A DNA stretch of 64,000 nt, from NCBI GenBank assembly GCA_022496205.1, contig WTXD01000018.1, positions 372,001 to 436,000 of the forward strand. The letters are read 5' to 3'. Positions within the stretch are counted from its first letter, which is position 1, and each line of letters starts with the position of its first letter. The position numbers and the translations under genes are program-made. This stretch comes from Gloeopeniophorella convolvens. Taxonomy: Eukaryota > Basidiomycota > Agaricomycetes > Russulales. The notes beneath the pieces were generated by a model, which saw only the letters and a list, made by a program, of their open reading frames with translations, was not told the DNA's origin and ran no database searches. Positions 11,231 to 24,087 of this stretch are shown in pieces.

Positions 11231-14200
11231 ATGTCACTCTCACGAGTATTAAGGAAACTCAGCCATCCTAGCTTTTCGCGCAGCCGCTCTGTCGACGTGG
11301 ACCGCGACGCACCTACCGATGACTCCAACAAATCCCCGCGGCGAGAGTCCACCGAACCTGTCCCGAGCCTGCCTCGGCCCTGGAGGAAGAAGACTGTATC
11401 CACCACCTCCATTACCGCCAGTCCACTGCCGACGGCGTCCCCTCTCCCCTTGACACCCGAAGCTGGTGACAATGCCTCACCTCCTTCCGCGTCGCGAGAG
11501 ATGCCCATTCCGATGCCCCTCCCCGCAGACCCCGGCTTGTTTATGACTAATTTTGCTATGGTTCCTTCTCCGGAGATGATTGTGACTTTGAACCCTCTTC
11601 AAGACACGCTTTCCAACACATGGGACCTAGTAAAGGGTGGAACGGGCGATTCTAATGCAGAGAAAGCGCTTAATGCCGCTGGTATGTCGCCGCACGTTGT
11701 TCAAGGTCGAGTTCTGATTTCTCTCTCCAGATGATACGATCGCTACTTTCGAAGGTAATATCGCTCCATTCGCCCCAGTGATCACAGCTGCCATCGATGC
11801 CGTGGGGCAGAGCGATGTTGGCAAGGCAGTCCAAGAGGGCATCGATCACTTTTTTGAGGGCATGCCTGTACTCATGAACGCTCTCGATGCGGTCGCGGAT
11901 CTTCATCCTTTCATCGGTGGTATGTCATTCGGCACTATTTTTGGTGCACGAAGCGAAACGAGACATAGTTGTTGTCATGGCGTTCAAGACCGTCTACACA
12001 CTCGAACTGAAGCGCCGCGACAACGAAAAGAAAATCATCGCACTATATGCCGAGATGAAGGACATGATGGCTGTCTTATTGCAGTGCGTGATGATTTCTC
12101 CGCTTTGTCAGTATCTCACATCCTGTAGACTGAGAGATGTGCGGGATGAGAAAGTTGTCGCCCCAGACGGCACAAGCATCGTGGATCGTCTCAAATCTCT
12201 CGTAGAGCGCACCGCAGATGACATCAAGCAATGTTCGAACGCTTGTGACACATATGCGAAGAAAAAGCTTCTTGCGAAAGTATTCCAAGGGCCGCTCTGG
12301 GACAACAAACTCCTCAGCTACGTTACCCTTTTCGCTAAGCGGAAGGACGATTTCCAGTACGCTCTCGTGGTCCACATGACCCAGGGTGTTGATGAGGCGA
12401 ACGTCAAACTTGATACCGTTGGGGCAACTACGAAGGCGCTCGAAGACAAGTACGCATCTCCATATACCTCTCGGTCAAGCGCTCATACCATACTCCAGGA
12501 TGAACGTAATGCTCACCATGTTCCAGCAGTTGGTCGGCCCTGAACAGAGGCACCTCTCGGAGGTTGTGGCCATCAAAGGCGTCAGAGCATTCCGCGACGA
12601 CGACAAGCTCCTCCTTGCCCTTGAAAACACTGCAAACAAAGTACCTCATACGTCCAGCGGCGAAGGGCACCGCGCGCCCCAAACCAAAGCAGGCAACTCG
12701 ACCGCTAACGCGGACGAGCTGAGGCAGGATATCTTTGAAGATCCTGATGCTGCCGTGGAGAAAAACTTGACAGTATTCTCCCGCAAATTTGAGGTACAGA
12801 AGCGCCAGATCATCGATGAACTGACGCTGGTCGTCCAACGGGAAAGCGATCGCGTCATCCAGGAGGTGAAAGGCGGTCCGCACGAGCGTATCCTTGATCG
12901 CGTGAGTCTATTGTCTCTATCGGTTTTCACGCGAAGTCTGATATACTGGTTGGTGAAGTCGATCCACGAGATATGGAAAGAAATGGTCAGTGGTTTTCTG
13001 TCTAGTACGAGGTATAAACTGACGTTCTCCAACGAAGGGGTGGCGTGGGAACGTCAAAGCCCGTCATTTTGTCCTCGCACTTCGCGACTACTACCTCGAG
13101 AAGCTTGCATCAGAGACGAAAGGCATTCGCGGCATCAGTCACGTCTCCGCCAACGACTCGCAGGACCCGGACGCGTGGGCGATCAAATTCATCGACGTCA
13201 TGCGCCTTCAGCCTATCCTCGAGGCGTTCGACGACGACGCGTCAGGATTCATCACTATTTCCGAGATGAATCGCTTTACAAGCTCTCGCCCGATTGATTG
13301 GAGGTGGGTCTGATGCTTCATATCGCTGAGTTCATATCTTACCGGGAGTCGCAGTCTGCCTCATTGGGTGGCCTATTGGGCTGTTGGTAGGTGGTGCTTT
13401 TGCCGGCTGGCCAGCAACCTATTGACGCGTGACTAGGTTACAGAGCCTCGGTCATTGATTACGCCACCAAGATAGAAAACCTATTCGCTAAGATGGAAGG
13501 TGTTCGCGCCGAGGCGCTACCTCCCAACCGGCACGCAATCGACGACTACTTTCGATTTGTCTGGGAGATGGTGCACACGCTTACCGCCGCCGTGACACCG
13601 TTACAACCAGGACCAAACAACCAGGACAAATTCGCATCCTTCATTGAGGCGGAGGAGACTCGATTGAGCACGAATCTGAAGGCGGTGGACTATGTCATTG
13701 ATGGTGTCGACACGCTCACGCTGATCACTGGGGTAGGCCGCATCGAGAAGGTTCGTGTCACTTGACTGCATTCCAGCTGCCAATGACTCACGAGGATACG
13801 ATTCAGAGTGTCTTCCCGCTCATTTACCTGCTCATGAAGCGTCACTACGAAATCATGCGAGTGATGAGACATAAAGTACTCGATATGCGCGAGCTGTGGT
13901 ACGGTGCGGAAAGTGTCCTCTACGTCAAAGACGCCATCAAGTATCGCATGAATGACCTCACCAGTAAGTGCCTCAATCTTTCTTGCCCGTGATTACGGTG
14001 TGAAGTTGTTGCGCCTCCCAGATATTTTTCAACAACAAAAACACGATCCTGAGAAACAGTTCAAGAATTTCGCCTACGGGATCGTGAGTAGCCCGTTTTA
14101 GGTTGCTCCCGGCGCTAATATGTCATAGTTCAAATACATCTATAGCGAGAAAGACCTTTGGTCCCTCGACTATGTCCGCAACTTGATCCCGCCTGTCACG

Positions 14201-16082
14201 CCGTACGATGATTCCAATGAAGACCAGAACGTCAAATTGGAAGACATCCTAAAATACGAATACCAAGACGAGCTCGATCTAGATACCTGGGTGTACGATG
14301 GTCACTCCATTGACGAAGTCCCTGACCATAGCAGTGTCGAGTTGCCGCTGAAAGATATGTGAGTTCGCGCGTGTCATTCTTGTAGCGGCCCCGGCGCTGA
14401 CTCCCACTGCGCAGACTGGGGCAGTGGCACGGCTATTTCTACGAAGGTGACGGCATCAGGGAGACGTCAGGGCCCGACGCGATGATGACATTTGTTTTGG
14501 AACCTGCCGACGGGGAGCGCGAAATTAAAGCGAACGCCTGGTCCAACAGGGGACGCTACACCATTGCCGGATCATGGTCTAAGGGCCAAAACGACGCCTT
14601 GCAAGTCAAGTTCAAGATGACGTTTAAAAACGCAATGTGGTCTGCCATCTTCTTTAGCGGCCGCTTCGACCCCCAGCGTGACGCCCTGACCGGCGTTTGG
14701 GGCATGTCCGCTGATCCTGATAACTCCAATGGTCCCATGGAGTTCCGCAGGATCACACCTCGCTACCTCATTGCCTACCCCAGTATCAAGGACCTTTCGG
14801 AAAACAAGTATCGTGCGTTGTGGAAATTTGCCATCACAGCCGTACAAGACGATCTGCGCCGAGATCGGTGGTCTTGGTCGTATTTTTCCCGCCGCCGGGA
14901 CGAGCGAAAGACGGCGGTTTCCCTGGCCATCCGATACCTGTACTATGGCACACCGCTCAACAGTGAAGAAGTAGTGCAGCTTGCTAAAGCCGCCCAGTCT
15001 CTCACACCCGCCGACGCCTGCTTTTACGGATCCCAAGTTCTCCGCAATCGTGCATACACCTGGGTACATGAGTGCGTTTACATCGTGGTCATCATTGGCG
15101 GTTGAACAGAGTTGACACATCTCGTAGGAATGCATGGTGCGACTCCTGCGGTGGCCGTATCGGCGGAGCGCGCATTTTCTGTCTCGACTGTGTCATCAAG
15201 AACACAGAGACTTTCAATTCGCTGGATCTCTGCGATTCACCTGGTTGTGTCGCTGCACGCGTGACCCACCGCACAGACATCGAGGGCGTGCACGAGCCTA
15301 CCCATCATCTTGTCAAAGCGTACACCTCTGTCCTTACGCGTCAACACGGTCGGGCCCACACTGCTGCCAAGGCTGCGCTGAAGCGTGTGGAAACATTCTG
15401 CACGAAGCTCGCAGCTTTGTCCCAACAGCAACAAGAGAAGGCCGATACAGACGCGCACGATCCACCAAATTCTGACGCGGCACCGGATGTGAAGGAGACG
15501 GGAAGCGCTGAAGGCGTGCTGCCTAACGGCACCGAGCCAGCTGGTGAACTCCAGAGCTCTGCCAACGTCGGAGATGAGGCCGCCGAGAACAGCAGGCCTC
15601 CGGAAACGAAGGAAGAAGCTTCGCAGGACGTGAAACAGCCTCCCCAGGCGGCGCCGGAGGTTCCAGCCAGCGATCTACCGACATGTGGCAAGTGCAAGGG
15701 AGCTCTCACCTTCCCCTGTTGGTATTGCGTCCGCTGCGAAGGTCAGTCGTTGCAAACAGAAACGAGGGTACCCAGTTGTACTGATACCTCGTGTCGCGTT
15801 ACAGATGATCTATTTATATGTAGTGCATGCGACGCTCAGGGCATCCCAGAACTGACGCGCAGCTCCGGGACACACAACGAAGAGCACCACCTGATTCGCT
15901 GCCAAGCGCCGGAGAAGCACGATGAGACGACCGATTCAACGGAGCGGAGACTCATATCAGTCGAAGGCCGCCTCAATGACATGCAATCTCGGTTCGAAGA
16001 CCTCTCTGGGCGGATTGGAAATATCGAGCAGCTCCTGCTCAAGCTTGCGGGCATGCAAACAATAGTAACATCGCAATCGTAA
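11231..16082 (+). CDS. EF-hand / ZZ zinc-finger multidomain protein, paralog A
   Basis: Fifteen exons (11231-11681, 11731-11919, 11969-12083, 12129-12449, 12499-12901, 12959-12985, 13038-13303, 13355-13386, 13437-13750, 13807-13963, 14022-14083, 14129-14358, 14415-15071, 15128-15741, 15805-16082) give 1371 residues. The same exon pattern recurs in the copy at 29238. Order of parts: Ser/Pro-rich tail (1-145); predicted all-helical region (about 150-480, including VYTLELKRRDNEKKIIALYA); one canonical EF-hand loop DDDASGFITISE (567-578); helical region; beta-rich domain (about 856-1000, FDPQRDALTGVWGM); ZZ-type zinc finger (CDSCGGRIGGARIFCLDC, about 1079-1130); low-complexity acidic linker; second Cys/His cluster (TCGKCKG, CWYCVRC, ICSACD, HNEEHHLIRC); C-terminal coiled coil. 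Function is unknown. A Ca2+-responsive scaffold is an inference. Confidence 0.85.
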
Positions 16083-16517
16083 TTGCGTATTGGTGCATAT
16101 GTTCTCTGTTTGTACCCCTTTCTTGTCGTGTTGTATGGGCCCCAGTGGACTACCATTTCTTGCACTCCCCGATGATGTGTACCAGTACATACATACTCAT
16201 AACTGGGGTTTCCTTAATTAATCCACGCTCTCGCTGAAATTTCACACGCTGCAACCATCATCAAAACTGTGACGTACTTTTTCCTTGGTGACTAGTAGTC
16301 ATCAACTAGCACTGGAGAACCCCTTCATAATTTGATCGCTCACATGCACATCATGCATCGCTGATCATGAAGCGGCACCCCATAAATTGTGCTACGTGAC
16401 AAACGTAGTGCACGCGGAGTGCGTGCCAAACGGTCGTGCGCCTATTACCACTGTTGATGCTGCTCAGTGACCTCCTAGCCTCCTGCCTCCCAACCTACCT
16501 GAGCGCTTAGAGCAACG
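16083..16517. other. Intergenic, paralog A to F-box gene
   Basis: About 435 bp of 3' UTR and promoter. No coding exon or repeat seen. Confidence 0.5.
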
Positions 16518-18277
16518 ATGTTGGCTCTCCTCTCACTTCCTGTCGAGATCATCATCCAAATTCTCACACAACTGTCCCTGGAAGACGTCGCTGCATGCAA
16601 AGCGTGCTGCCGGCGGCTCTCCTGTCTCATTACAGAGTCGCCCCATCTACAATATCTCATCCGCGCCTGGCGATCTGGAGTTGAACCAGACTTCCCCTTC
16701 CCTGGGTTATCTCTCCCAGATCATTTTCAAGCGCTTCGCCGCTGGGAGGAGGCATGGCTACGGCTCGAGATGTCCGACAGCCCTGCCACGTGCGCTTTCG
16801 ATACTCACAAGAAGATCGGATACAATCTCTATGGTGACATGCTCATCGCCCTTCGCCGAGCAAGGACTCCATTATTTTCGACTCGTCCAGGCTATTCTTA
16901 CATAGACTTGCATTCTCAAGAGAACGGCGCCCGCCCCGTAGCGCAGTGGACTCATGTAGACTTTTCGGCGGATGGCCACCCAAGGAGGTTCGGAGCAGCG
17001 TTGGACGAGGACCTTCTCGTCGTAGCTATCGCGTCAGTTCTCGAGTCTTCGGACGCCATGTCGAGACCACACGACTGAACCTCTCTCACAGGCGTCATCA
17101 GCGGTACGAGCTTACCCTTATATTCCGCTTTTATCAGCTCTCGACGGGAGGGCTCCATCCAATGGCCCTGCGCCAGGAGATGGAAATCGGTCTGGAAGGC
17201 AATCTCTGGGACTGCACCATGACGTTGGAAGTTGCGGGGGACTATGCCGCGCTCATGATCACGCAGATGTGGGATGCCCGTCAGTGTGAACGGCTATTCC
17301 TCGTCGACTGGAAGAGAGGCTATATCTCTTGCGTAAGTGCACGCCGTTCACCTTTCCTAGGCTAAACTGACAATTGCGTTGGGTACTAGATCCGTTCTAG
17401 CAAGCAGCCAACATATGCGCCAGTACTCGCGTTTCTGGACAAGAAGACCCTCCTCTTCGCTCAGAGGGAAAAGTTCGCTCTGGAGATATGCAAACTGGAG
17501 GGCGGATGGCCCCCGAAACTCCAATCACTTTGTGTTCTCCTGCTTCCCTCACTACGTGCGGAGGTCTTCGATATCGTCATCCTCCCCCAGAAGGGCGATA
17601 CGTCTCCTTGCAGCCCCAGTAGCGCCCTATCACATACTTCGTCGCGCTCTCCATTTCGAACGTCGCCTCGCAGCTCCATCATCGGCTTCAACGTTTCGAT
17701 GCGGTGCGATTTGGAGCAGGAGGGCTTCGTGACACCTCAGCGGGGTTTTTCGTTCTGGACGCACCGCAGGACGTTACTCAGAATGGCCCGTACCGCTGAG
17801 GGGGTAGTCCCCTGGAACGAATGGGGCCCGCAATCGACCCGTTGGATCGAGCAAGTAGCCTTTATGGGCCATGTCCACTTTATGTGCTCAGGCGACAGGG
17901 CGGCGCTGGTGCAGCGTGTTTTGCTCGAGCCAATGGAATACAATCTGGAGGTATTTGACTTCAACACTTCGCGGGTCCGTGGCGCAGAGGCGAACCTACT
18001 CCATGATGATCGAGATGGGGAGACAGCTTTTGGCCCGATAGTCGTTTCAGAACCTAGTGTCCTGGAGGCCGGGACGTTCCTGCAGCACGACATCGTCTCA
18101 TCCCTCCCGTACTGTTTATCCAGCTTGCGGAATGTTCCGGAGACTGTCATGATCAGTGGGAACTGGTTGCTGCAATTCAAGGTTTGCCTATTGCCATGCT
18201 CTCGATGGTTGTACTGACCAACAACTCAGACGAGTTCGGAAGTGGGAAACCGAGTTGAGATCCACGCAATCGGTTGA
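16518..18277 (+). CDS. F-box protein
   Basis: Four exons (16518-17032, 17092-17332, 17390-18181, 18230-18277) give 531 residues. The N-terminus LLSLPVEIIIQILTQLSLED, then VAACKACCRRLSCLI, is a clear F-box (LPxEI...IL..L...DL......C). F-box proteins bind Skp1 and present substrates to an SCF ubiquitin ligase. The rest has no WD40 or LRR repeats that I recognise. It contains blocks such as HVDFSADGHPRRFGAALDED and EMEIGLEGNLWDCTMTLEVA, like the beta-rich C-terminal regions of many basidiomycete F-box proteins. The substrate is unknown. The last exon is less certain: reading through the final donor would end the protein after about 14 different residues, at 18217. Confidence 0.8.
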
Positions 18278-19832
18278 AGTAGGGCACCTTGGATTGGCGT
18301 GGCCCCGTATCCCCTGGACTGTGAGCGACCGCCATCGTCGGTAGATACTTCAGAGATGCGGGGTAGCTACAGTGGGCTGCTACACGGGCCTACGGGTGCG
18401 CCGCGCTCCTGTGGAATCATCGGCGGCACCAGATCGATAGAATCGTCGCGGGGATAGAACAGTATTTAAACCGTCGCTTCAACTTTGGAGTAGCACCCGC
18501 GTGTTCGACAGGGCAGGACACGAGTAGAAAGACGGCCCCAGTATGCATATAATGATGCTACCTGACGATTGAAGTACAGCGAGCAGTGCTCAAGCAGTGC
18601 TAGAACCTGTCAGTACTATGCAAGAAGTTGGTCAGAGTCGCCCTGGGGCCATTGGAGCAGGTTCAATAGGGTTCTATACAGATGAAGGATCCCGCAGAAG
18701 TTGGAACAAGTGTAAACGGGCGTCCAGTGCCTCCGACTGCCACCAGAAGACTATACTCGGAGCCTGAGTCAATAGGGCCAAGCGCAGCATTTCACCTCAG
18801 CTCGATTCCCGCTCCGGCTATGTGCGGGCGCGTCTACCAATTACATAAGGTCTGAGGCTAAAGTTGGCAGCCTCGCCCCGGAGTCGCTGCCTCCCTAACC
18901 GGCACCTAGATGACCTCCTCCTGCCCTGTATACACAGACTGCCGCAACTTGCTAATGATCAACCTGAACCAGTATCCACACGCTCCACAAGGCGACGGGG
19001 TACTAAACATGGCTGTTCCGTTTCTACGGAGAGTCTGCGGGACCGTCTACCGTCGTGCGTATATGTGCGTCACGCTATCTGGTTTGACACTCAACTGCTC
19101 AGGCTCTGTACTCCAACGGGCCTGGCTCTGATTTATGCTTGAACCTACTGGAATATATACCACCTCTTACAACTCAGGCCTCCTCATCTCGGTATCCACG
19201 CGCTCAGCAAGACGATAACCTCCTGACGCGACATCCCCCGAGCTTCCCGGCGCCCACTAAGCTCATAGATGTACTGTTTGGTGCGCGACTGTCCGCACGG
19301 TGCGTAGTTACTTTACGTCTCAACACCTTTAATGAAACCTACTCCCGATACAGTACATAGTCGCATCCCGCCCTCACTCCGCATGCGGTCGGACTGGTTT
19401 CTTCCCCGATCTGAGGGTCGGCCACAAGATGTTTCTCTGACACTCAACAACGCGCTCCATGATGCTTAGAAAATAGCGTGGTGCCAAGATCGCGCGGCCT
19501 TGGTGTCGAGTTTGCCTCGAATAGCGCAAGCGACTGAGGCTATGGCATCACGACCTTTCCTGTGACCTCTGGATATATCACACTCCATCTACCGCCTTGA
19601 ACTCGATAAGGAGCGTGCAAGAATGAAGACGAGCTTGGATATACACATTCACCATACCAGGCCACCACCCAGTGTAGCCCACCCCGCCTCAGCGACTAAA
19701 ACGTAACTATACAAGCTATACCACATGTTGTATATATATATATATGCATCTGATTGGGCTGTCGGTGCGATAGGAAAGCTTCATGATGTGCAACGACCCT
19801 CCATGCATACACTGGCCAACGTCTCTATCTCT
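18278..19832. other. Intergenic, between F-box gene and NLR (convergent)
   Basis: About 1.55 kb between converging genes. It contains a (TA)n microsatellite at 19731-19745. No coding exon is supported. Two weakly similar stretches near 18970-19020 and 19190-19230 are too diverged to call a repeat. Confidence 0.5.
19731..19745. repeat. (TA)n microsatellite
   Basis: Fifteen bases of alternating T and A, about 90 nt beyond the NLR stop codon on its 3' side. Confidence 0.9.
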
Positions 19833-22800
19833 TCATCGGTATACTGCCGTGATGGTCAGCGCACTGGATCTGGACGCTCCATGAGAGGCCCTCACCTGGC
19901 GCAGTGGGAACCACCAGATGACTGGTTCTGCCCCTCCGCTGGACGGCACTACACTTGCGTCCTGTGGAACGCTTGAGAGCAATTTGACAATGGCGGTGCG
20001 GTTCTGCTCGTCGATCGTGATCCAGGGTGGAGTGTCTTGCACCGCTTCTAGAGCCGTTCCGTACTTTTCGCTCTCGATGCTTGTGTCTGCGCCGGACGCG
20101 ATGAGAAGTCGTACAATGTCTAGATATCCATGATATGATGCTCCTATCAATGCCGTCCTAAATTCGCCGCCTTGAGCGTTGACGTCGAAGCCGCGGTCAA
20201 GGAAGAACTTCACAATGTCGATCATGGTTGCTTCTTCTGAGTTCCGATTGCATGCTGCCACTTGTAACACAGTCCCGTAATGTCCACTCTGAATGTCGGC
20301 GTCGGCACCACGGTCGAGCAGCAGCCGCACAATATCCAGCTTGCTGCTCGACACCGCCGCATGGAGTGCCGTCCCAGCCAAGCCACCCTGGTTGACGTCG
20401 GCACCACGGTCAAGCAGCAGCTGAACCATATTGAGCCTGCCACTCGACGCTGCCGCCTGGAGCGCGCTCCCGTAACGGCCGCCCTGGGAGTTGACGTCGG
20501 CGCCGTGGTCGAGCAGGAGCTGAATGATATCCGGCTTGCCGCTCAACGCCGCCGCCTGGAGTGCCGTCCCACCCAAGCCACTCTGAGCATTGACGTTGGC
20601 ACCACGGTCGAGCAGGAGCTGAACGATATCCAGCTTGCCGCTCGACGCCGCCGCCTGGAGTGCACCCCCATACTCGCTGCCCTGGGCGTTGACGTCGGCA
20701 CCATGGTCAAGCAGCAACTGCACGATATCGACCATACCGCTCGACGCTGCTGCCTTTAGCACACTCCCGTGACGTCCGCCCTGGGCGTTGGCGTCGGCAC
20801 CGTGGTCGAGCAGGAGCTGAACGAGATCTAGCCTGCCGCTCGACGCCGCCACCTGGAGTGCCGTCCCAACCATGCCGCCCTGAGAATTGACGTCGGCACC
20901 GCGGTCGAGCAGGAACTGAACGATATCTAGCTTGCCGCCTGACACTGCCGCCGTGAGTGCCGCCGTCCCGAGCCTGCCGCTCTGGGCGTTGATGTTTGCA
21001 CCACGGTCGAGCAATAACTGCACGATATTGAGATCAGGCTTGCCGTTCGACAATGCCATCTGGAGCGGAGACCCGTAGCGGCCAGACCCGGGGTTGACGT
21101 TGGCACCGCGGTCGAGCAAAAGCCGCACAGTGTCGAGATTGCCGCTCGCCGCCGCCACCTGGAGTGCGCTCCCGTACTCGCCGCCCGGGTTGTTGACGTC
21201 GGCACCGCGGTCCAGCAGAAGCTGCACGATATCGGGCCTGCTAATCGTCGCCGCCTCCTTGAGCGCAGTCCCGTACCTGCCCCCCAGAGCGTTGACGTCG
21301 GCACCGTGATCGAGGAGTAACCTGATAGTGGTGAGGAACCGCCCTTCCAGTGCCGCGAAGAGTGCAGTTCCATGCTTTCCTCCCCTTGCGTTGATATCGT
21401 AGGAACCCGACGCAACGATATGCTTCACAAGGCGAGGTAGGCCGCATAATGCGGCGAAGTACAGAGGGGTGCCTGGCTGATTTCGTTCGCCCAGGGAGGA
21501 TTCGCGGCTACGAGCCCAAGCTGCGAAGTGAGGCTTAGTTGGGTCGAAGAGAAGCTTCGCAACCCTCGATAGCGACATGTATACGTCTTCATATCGCGCG
21601 TGGTTGTCCCATAAATGCGTAGCGTACTCTTCCAGATGGGGCTTGATTGAGGTACTCTGCTCGACGGTCGCTGCGTCGTTGGGTCGGAGGAGGACACCAA
21701 GGCACGTCCTCGCGAGAACGACGTGGGACTGCCCTGGGAGGACATGGAAGCGGGATGCTTTTGCTTCCGGGTGGGTAAGCCGATCGGAGGTCAAGAATTC
21801 CTTGACTGAGAAATGCGTGAATTGCACGATCCGCCGAGTCCCGGTGGACGAGTCCTCGCTGATGATCTGTATGAAACTTCCAGGACAAGTAGATAGGACC
21901 ACACTCTCCGGGTCATCCGATCGCCAATCGCTGTGGTATGTGGGGATTTCATCGTCGGGGTGGACCGCGAAAACTTCCGCAAGCTCTTCTACGCGAAGAG
22001 GACGCTCTGAGAAGGACAGGCATTGAAATATTCGATGGGCGTGCTCCCACTTCTCCTCGCTGACCCGTTCCAGCGTGGATTCATACGTCGCGTATAGGGT
22101 GGTGGGGAGTGATTTCAAAGTCGACCTGATCTTCGGCAACGGGCACTCGCAAAGGGTGTCGAGTTGGCAGGAAACATATCGGAACCTACATACAGCATCA
22201 GCCAACCCTTCGCACATCGAGCTAGGGGTACATATGACTGACATGCCGTCTGCCTTCTCTGACAGCGCTTCAATCACCTCTTCCTTGATTGCCTCCCCCC
22301 ATACCCGCATCTTCCTGTTCGACTCGACGACTGAGCGGATCAGTCGAGCGATATCGTCCCGGTGTTCTTTTTCCCGATCAAGAACCACTTGATGGAACGT
22401 TGACGGCTGGAGAACTTGGCCAATGTCGTCCTCAGGACGGCTGGTGATACAGATCCGCAAGTTCGAGAGCCCCAGACCGATGAGTTGGCTCACAAGCTCC
22501 AGGGACTTCGCACGTGACGATGAAATGCCATAGTTGGGCATCTCGTCCAGAGCATCGACAACGATGTACTTGGTGCCGTCCAACCGTTCGAGCATCTCCT
22601 TCAGGCACTGTACAAGATCGTCGACATCGGGCTCCCGAGAACCATTCCCATGCTTCGAAAAGAGGTTTTGAAGTATGGTATCAGTCTCGTCCGACTGAGT
22701 GGAAAGGTCCATCAGCAAGGAGCCAAGAAGGCCACGATAAGATTGTTTTGTCGCGTCCCTGAAGTCGCAGTAGAAGTACGCAAGGGCAGCCGATGATCCG

Positions 22801-24087
22801 CTGGAACGCAGTGAGTTCTGCAGATCTTTGATAATTGTGGAGCTTGCGAGCAGCAAAGTCACGTCAGCAACCATAACTTGCAGTATCCGAGGAATGGCGT
22901 ACCAAATAACAGTTTTGCCTGCTCCCGCTACAGAGGAGGGTTAGCTACACTTGAGAAAGATTGATTGAACGACATACGTTTGCCAGTGATCCACAGTAGC
23001 GTGCCGCTGGACTTCCACCCCTCGTACACCGAGCCACGAACGAGCCACATTGAGGTGTCAGAGTAGCGTGCCTCGGATGCAATCGCTTGGTTCGTCGACG
23101 AGTTTGGCACAGATAGCCAGCTCCTGTACCGCTCTGCCTGTTGTATACCTGCAACGATTGCTCAGGCGCCTTGATCAGACACATGGGAACCACAAGGACG
23201 TACGCTCTTGTCTCTGCTGCTCCCGCTTGACGATTGCGATGTCGCGCCGTGCCTGCGCCGTGGTCATCAAGTGCTCCACCTTGGTGAGTTCATCCAGTCG
23301 CTTGAGCATGCTATCGATCTCCTTGTCTCCAGACACCGTGGCGAGAACCTTCCTGAAGCGACGTTTTGCCTTGGCTGAGCTCGCGTTGAGCTTCGTCAGA
23401 TGTCTCAAGAGTGCGATAAACTCACGAATAAAGGCGTCGCTGGGGCTCATCCTTTGAGTGAGGAGCGCGAATATGCGGATCAATTCGACGAGGATATCCA
23501 CTACGATCTTCGTCATCGCGTCGTCAAGTGGAACGTCTTCAGGAATAATCAATGTCTTCAGGCGTCCTAGGAAGTACGCCATTTGCTCGAGTAGTTGCAT
23601 CAACGCATCGTGATTCTTCATATAATTGTCTGGGATCTAGGGCCTGTTTAGAAAGCGGGACGCACGCGGAGGGGTGTTGATCGGGATACGCACTGTGAGG
23701 AGAATTCCGATGCTGCCGAAGATCGTATCCCCCGGTTGGAACACCTGACCTAGACACCTCAACACATATATACGCAGATTGTGGACATTTAGAACGCACG
23801 AGACCCGTGGCCTTTCCGGCCGTGTCGCAGAGCGGACGGATGATCTCGATAACCGGCGCAATCCTCTCGAACACCCGTGTCCTCCAGCGACTCTTATGGG
23901 TCGCGTCCAATTGCTCTGCTTCCTTCTGAAGTAAGCTAGTGACCTCTTCCGGGGATGCACATGTGCTGAGCTGGGTGGCGAACGCATGGGTAGTGGGATC
24001 CTGTCCTGTCTTTCTCTTGTAATTCTCCAAAGCATCAGTGAAAAGTGAATGGTAGGACGCTGCGCTCGGCGTCTCGATTGCAGACAT
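19833..24087 (-). CDS. Fungal NLR (STAND): Goodbye domain - NACHT - 15 ankyrin repeats
   Basis: Seven exons (24087-23800, 23744-23694, 23636-23204, 23148-22978, 22927-22903, 22842-22243, 22185-19833) give 1306 residues. The N-terminus (SLFTDALENYKRKTGQDP, CASPEEVTSLLQKEAEQLD, VFQPGDTIFGSIGILLT) matches the Goodbye-like domain of fungal STAND proteins. The NACHT module has Walker A GKPGAGKT (313-320), Walker B YIVVDALDEM (about 414-424), sensor LRICITSRPE and QFTHFSVKEFLTSDRL near its end. Residues about 761-1265 are 15 ankyrin repeats of consensus YGTALQAAASSGKLDIVQLL, followed by LDRGADVNAQGG. Such proteins are oligomerising non-self sensors in fungal heteroincompatibility and immunity; ligand and effector are unknown. 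Introns 22186-22242 (57 nt) and 22843-22902 (60 nt) are open and in frame. I spliced them because this restores GKTVICSTIIKDLQ and ADGMFRYVSCQLDTL, the family sequences. Confidence 0.88.

Noticed and set aside
20280..20759. Plus-strand repetitive ORF (VDVGTTVEQQ-type repeats)
   Set aside because: It is an antisense shadow of the NLR ankyrin repeats, not a separate repeat protein.
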